Source: Desulforamulus aquiferis (GTDB taxonomy: Bacteria > Bacillota > Desulfotomaculia > Desulfotomaculales > Desulfotomaculaceae). From it: a DNA stretch of 38,011 nucleotides. The notes under the pieces are model-generated. The model was not told the origin of the DNA, did not search any database, and saw only the letters and a program-made list of their open reading frames with translations. The stretch lies in assembly GCA_004143605.1 (NCBI GenBank), contig AWVY01000012.1:1-38011 (forward strand), in the 5' to 3' direction. Positions 36,845-38,011 of the stretch are shown here, piece after piece. The position numbers and the translations under genes are program-made. Position 1 is the first letter of the stretch. The number at the start of each line of letters is the position of its first letter.

Positions 36845-36969
36845 AGATTTCCTCCTTCCAAAGGGCTTAATTTATTCTATGTACAGATTTTGTAGCTCAC
36901 CACTAGTAAAAGGTATTTTGCAAAATTTGGGGAAATAGAGGTTATACTATTTTTGAGGGAGGAATCATC

Positions 36970-37817
36970 ATGTCAGTGACCCTGCGGGCTCATGCAAAAA
37001 TAAACCTCACCTTGGATGTGTTAGCCCGACGACCCGATGGATATCATGAGGTAGAGATGATAATGCAGAGTATAGGATTGCATGATACTCTGAATTTTAA
37101 TATTGCCCAGAGGGATATTACCTTAATGGTAACCGGACTACCAGTGCCGGAGGGAGCTGATAATCTGGTACTTAAGGCAGCTCATCTCCTGAGAGAATTC
37201 TCAGGCACTAAACTTGGAGCAACAATTTCTTTGAACAAAAAAATACCTGTGGCTGCAGGATTGGCCGGGGGTTCCACCGATGCTGCGGCTACAATGCTGG
37301 GTCTCAACCAGCTATGGAACCTTGGCTTACAAAGAGATGATTTAATGGGTCTGGCCCTACAGCTAGGGCTGATGTGTCCTTCTGCCTGCTTGGCGGCACT
37401 GCAATCGCCAGGGGTATTGGTGAAGTCCTTAGTCCCTTAGCTTCTGCACCAAGGTTCGGAGTAGTCCTTGTAAAGCCTCCATTTGGCGTAAGCACAAAGG
37501 ATGTTTATCAGAATTTAAGTTTGGATAATCTGGGGCTAAGACCAAACACTTCGGCAATGGTTAAGGCATTAGGTGAGGGGAACCTTACACAAGTTGCAGG
37601 GGAATTGGTTAATGTACTTGAGAGTGTTACCATTCAAATAAAGCCAGAATTAATTGAGCTTAAGGCAAAGCTTAAAGAGGCAGGATGCCAGGGGGTATTG
37701 ATGTCTGGCAGCGGGCCTACCATTTTCGGGCTAACAGCTGACATTAAGTCGGCGGAAGAGGTTGCTAAGGGCCTTGATTTACCGGATTGTCAGGTGTTAG
37801 TTACGGGTATGATATAG
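36970..37817 (+). CDS. ispE: 4-diphosphocytidyl-2-C-methyl-D-erythritol kinase (one frameshift)
   Basis: IspE phosphorylates CDP-methylerythritol in the MEP isoprenoid pathway. It has the GHMP-kinase layout: [20 protein letters not shown] (catalytic Lys10), the ATP loop [15 protein letters not shown] (93-107), and a C-terminal [12 protein letters not shown]. One G is missing in a G-run near 37368; repair gives [21 protein letters not shown]. The length becomes 282 residues, as expected. GAGGGAGG precedes the ATG. A GntR gene follows. Confidence 0.94.
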
Positions 37818-37887
37818 AAAAATACTTAAGTGGAAAGGTATTTTTGCTGATACCTGGAATTATAAACCATTATGTTGTTTGAGGAGG

Positions 37888-38011
37888 ATGGGGAGAGATG
37901 AGCGAGCAAGATTGGTACCAATAAAATTAGATGCCTACAAACCTTTGCGGGAAATTGTGTTTGAAACATTAAGGGAAGCTATTCTTGCAGGTAAGTTGGA
38001 ACCTGGGGAAA
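37888..38011 (+). CDS. GntR-family transcriptional regulator, truncated by the window end
   Basis: The visible 41 residues (RLVPIKLDAYKPLREIVFETLREAI, then LAGKLEPGE) are the start of a GntR winged helix-turn-helix, FadR-type subgroup. The start is uncertain: ATG 37888 touches GGAGG, while ATG 37898 is ten bases away but needs one missing base to join this frame (MSEQ then RLVPIKL). GntR genes next to ispE are common in this bacterial group as I recall. The ligand-binding part lies outside the window. Confidence 0.8.
   Translation, partial: MGRDERARLVPIKLDAYKPLREIVFETLREAILAGKLEPGE

Overview
The window looks like chromosomal DNA of an anaerobic, spore-forming Firmicute of the Desulfotomaculum/Peptococcaceae type. 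Supporting signs are a sigma-K gene with a pro-sequence, the spore protease YabG, SPOCS (DUF3794) coat-type proteins, a C_GCAxxG_C_C protein, strong AGGAGG ribosome binding sites, a sigma-54 promoter, a c-di-AMP riboswitch and the coenzyme-B12 glutamate mutase pathway. This placement is inferred from gene content only.

Layout. 1-84 (minus) holds a promoter and boxA-like leader of a probable rRNA operon leaving the window. 484-5348 is a tetR-adaptor-RND efflux operon. 5382-5646 is a palindromic intergenic repeat whose second copy lies at 24447-24710. 5691-6589 (minus) carries sigK and a 34-residue ORF. 6748-8368 is a DUF47-PiT phosphate module. 8422-10353 (minus) pairs a cysteine-rich repeat protein with a radical SAM/SPASM enzyme and is the best candidate here for an undescribed modification system. 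10511-11275 is a Fur-box-controlled DUF2325 gene followed by a small zinc-ribbon gene. 12071-14042 holds a ferredoxin, TatA and a sigma-54-driven AmiS/UreI-type channel. tRNA-Gly(UCC) follows at 14232-14305.

From 24298 down to 14371 a tightly packed minus-strand gene string encodes glutamate mutase (glmS, glmL, glmE), methylaspartate ammonia-lyase, an HgdB-like protein with its ATP-dependent activase, a metallo-beta-lactamase-fold hydrolase, a P-loop protein, a 44-residue protein, RNase PH, XTP pyrophosphatase and a phosphodiesterase. Together glmS/E/L and mal take glutamate to mesaconate. From 25328 to 36257 lies a set of spore-surface and envelope genes: yabG, a trypsin-like protease, a riboswitch-controlled CAP protein, two SPOCS proteins, two YbaB-like proteins and a subtilisin. 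An L,D-transpeptidase, ispE and a truncated GntR gene close the window.

Sequence quality matters. About twenty genes are broken by single-base frame changes. I traced about 36; all but one go in the direction of a missing base, and most that I could pin down sit at short homopolymers. The repaired proteins have exactly the lengths expected of their families (GlmE 483, GlmL 462, Mal 415, IspE 282 residues). I therefore treat these genes as functional genes damaged by sequencing error, list each as one CDS over its full span, and say where the frame changes.
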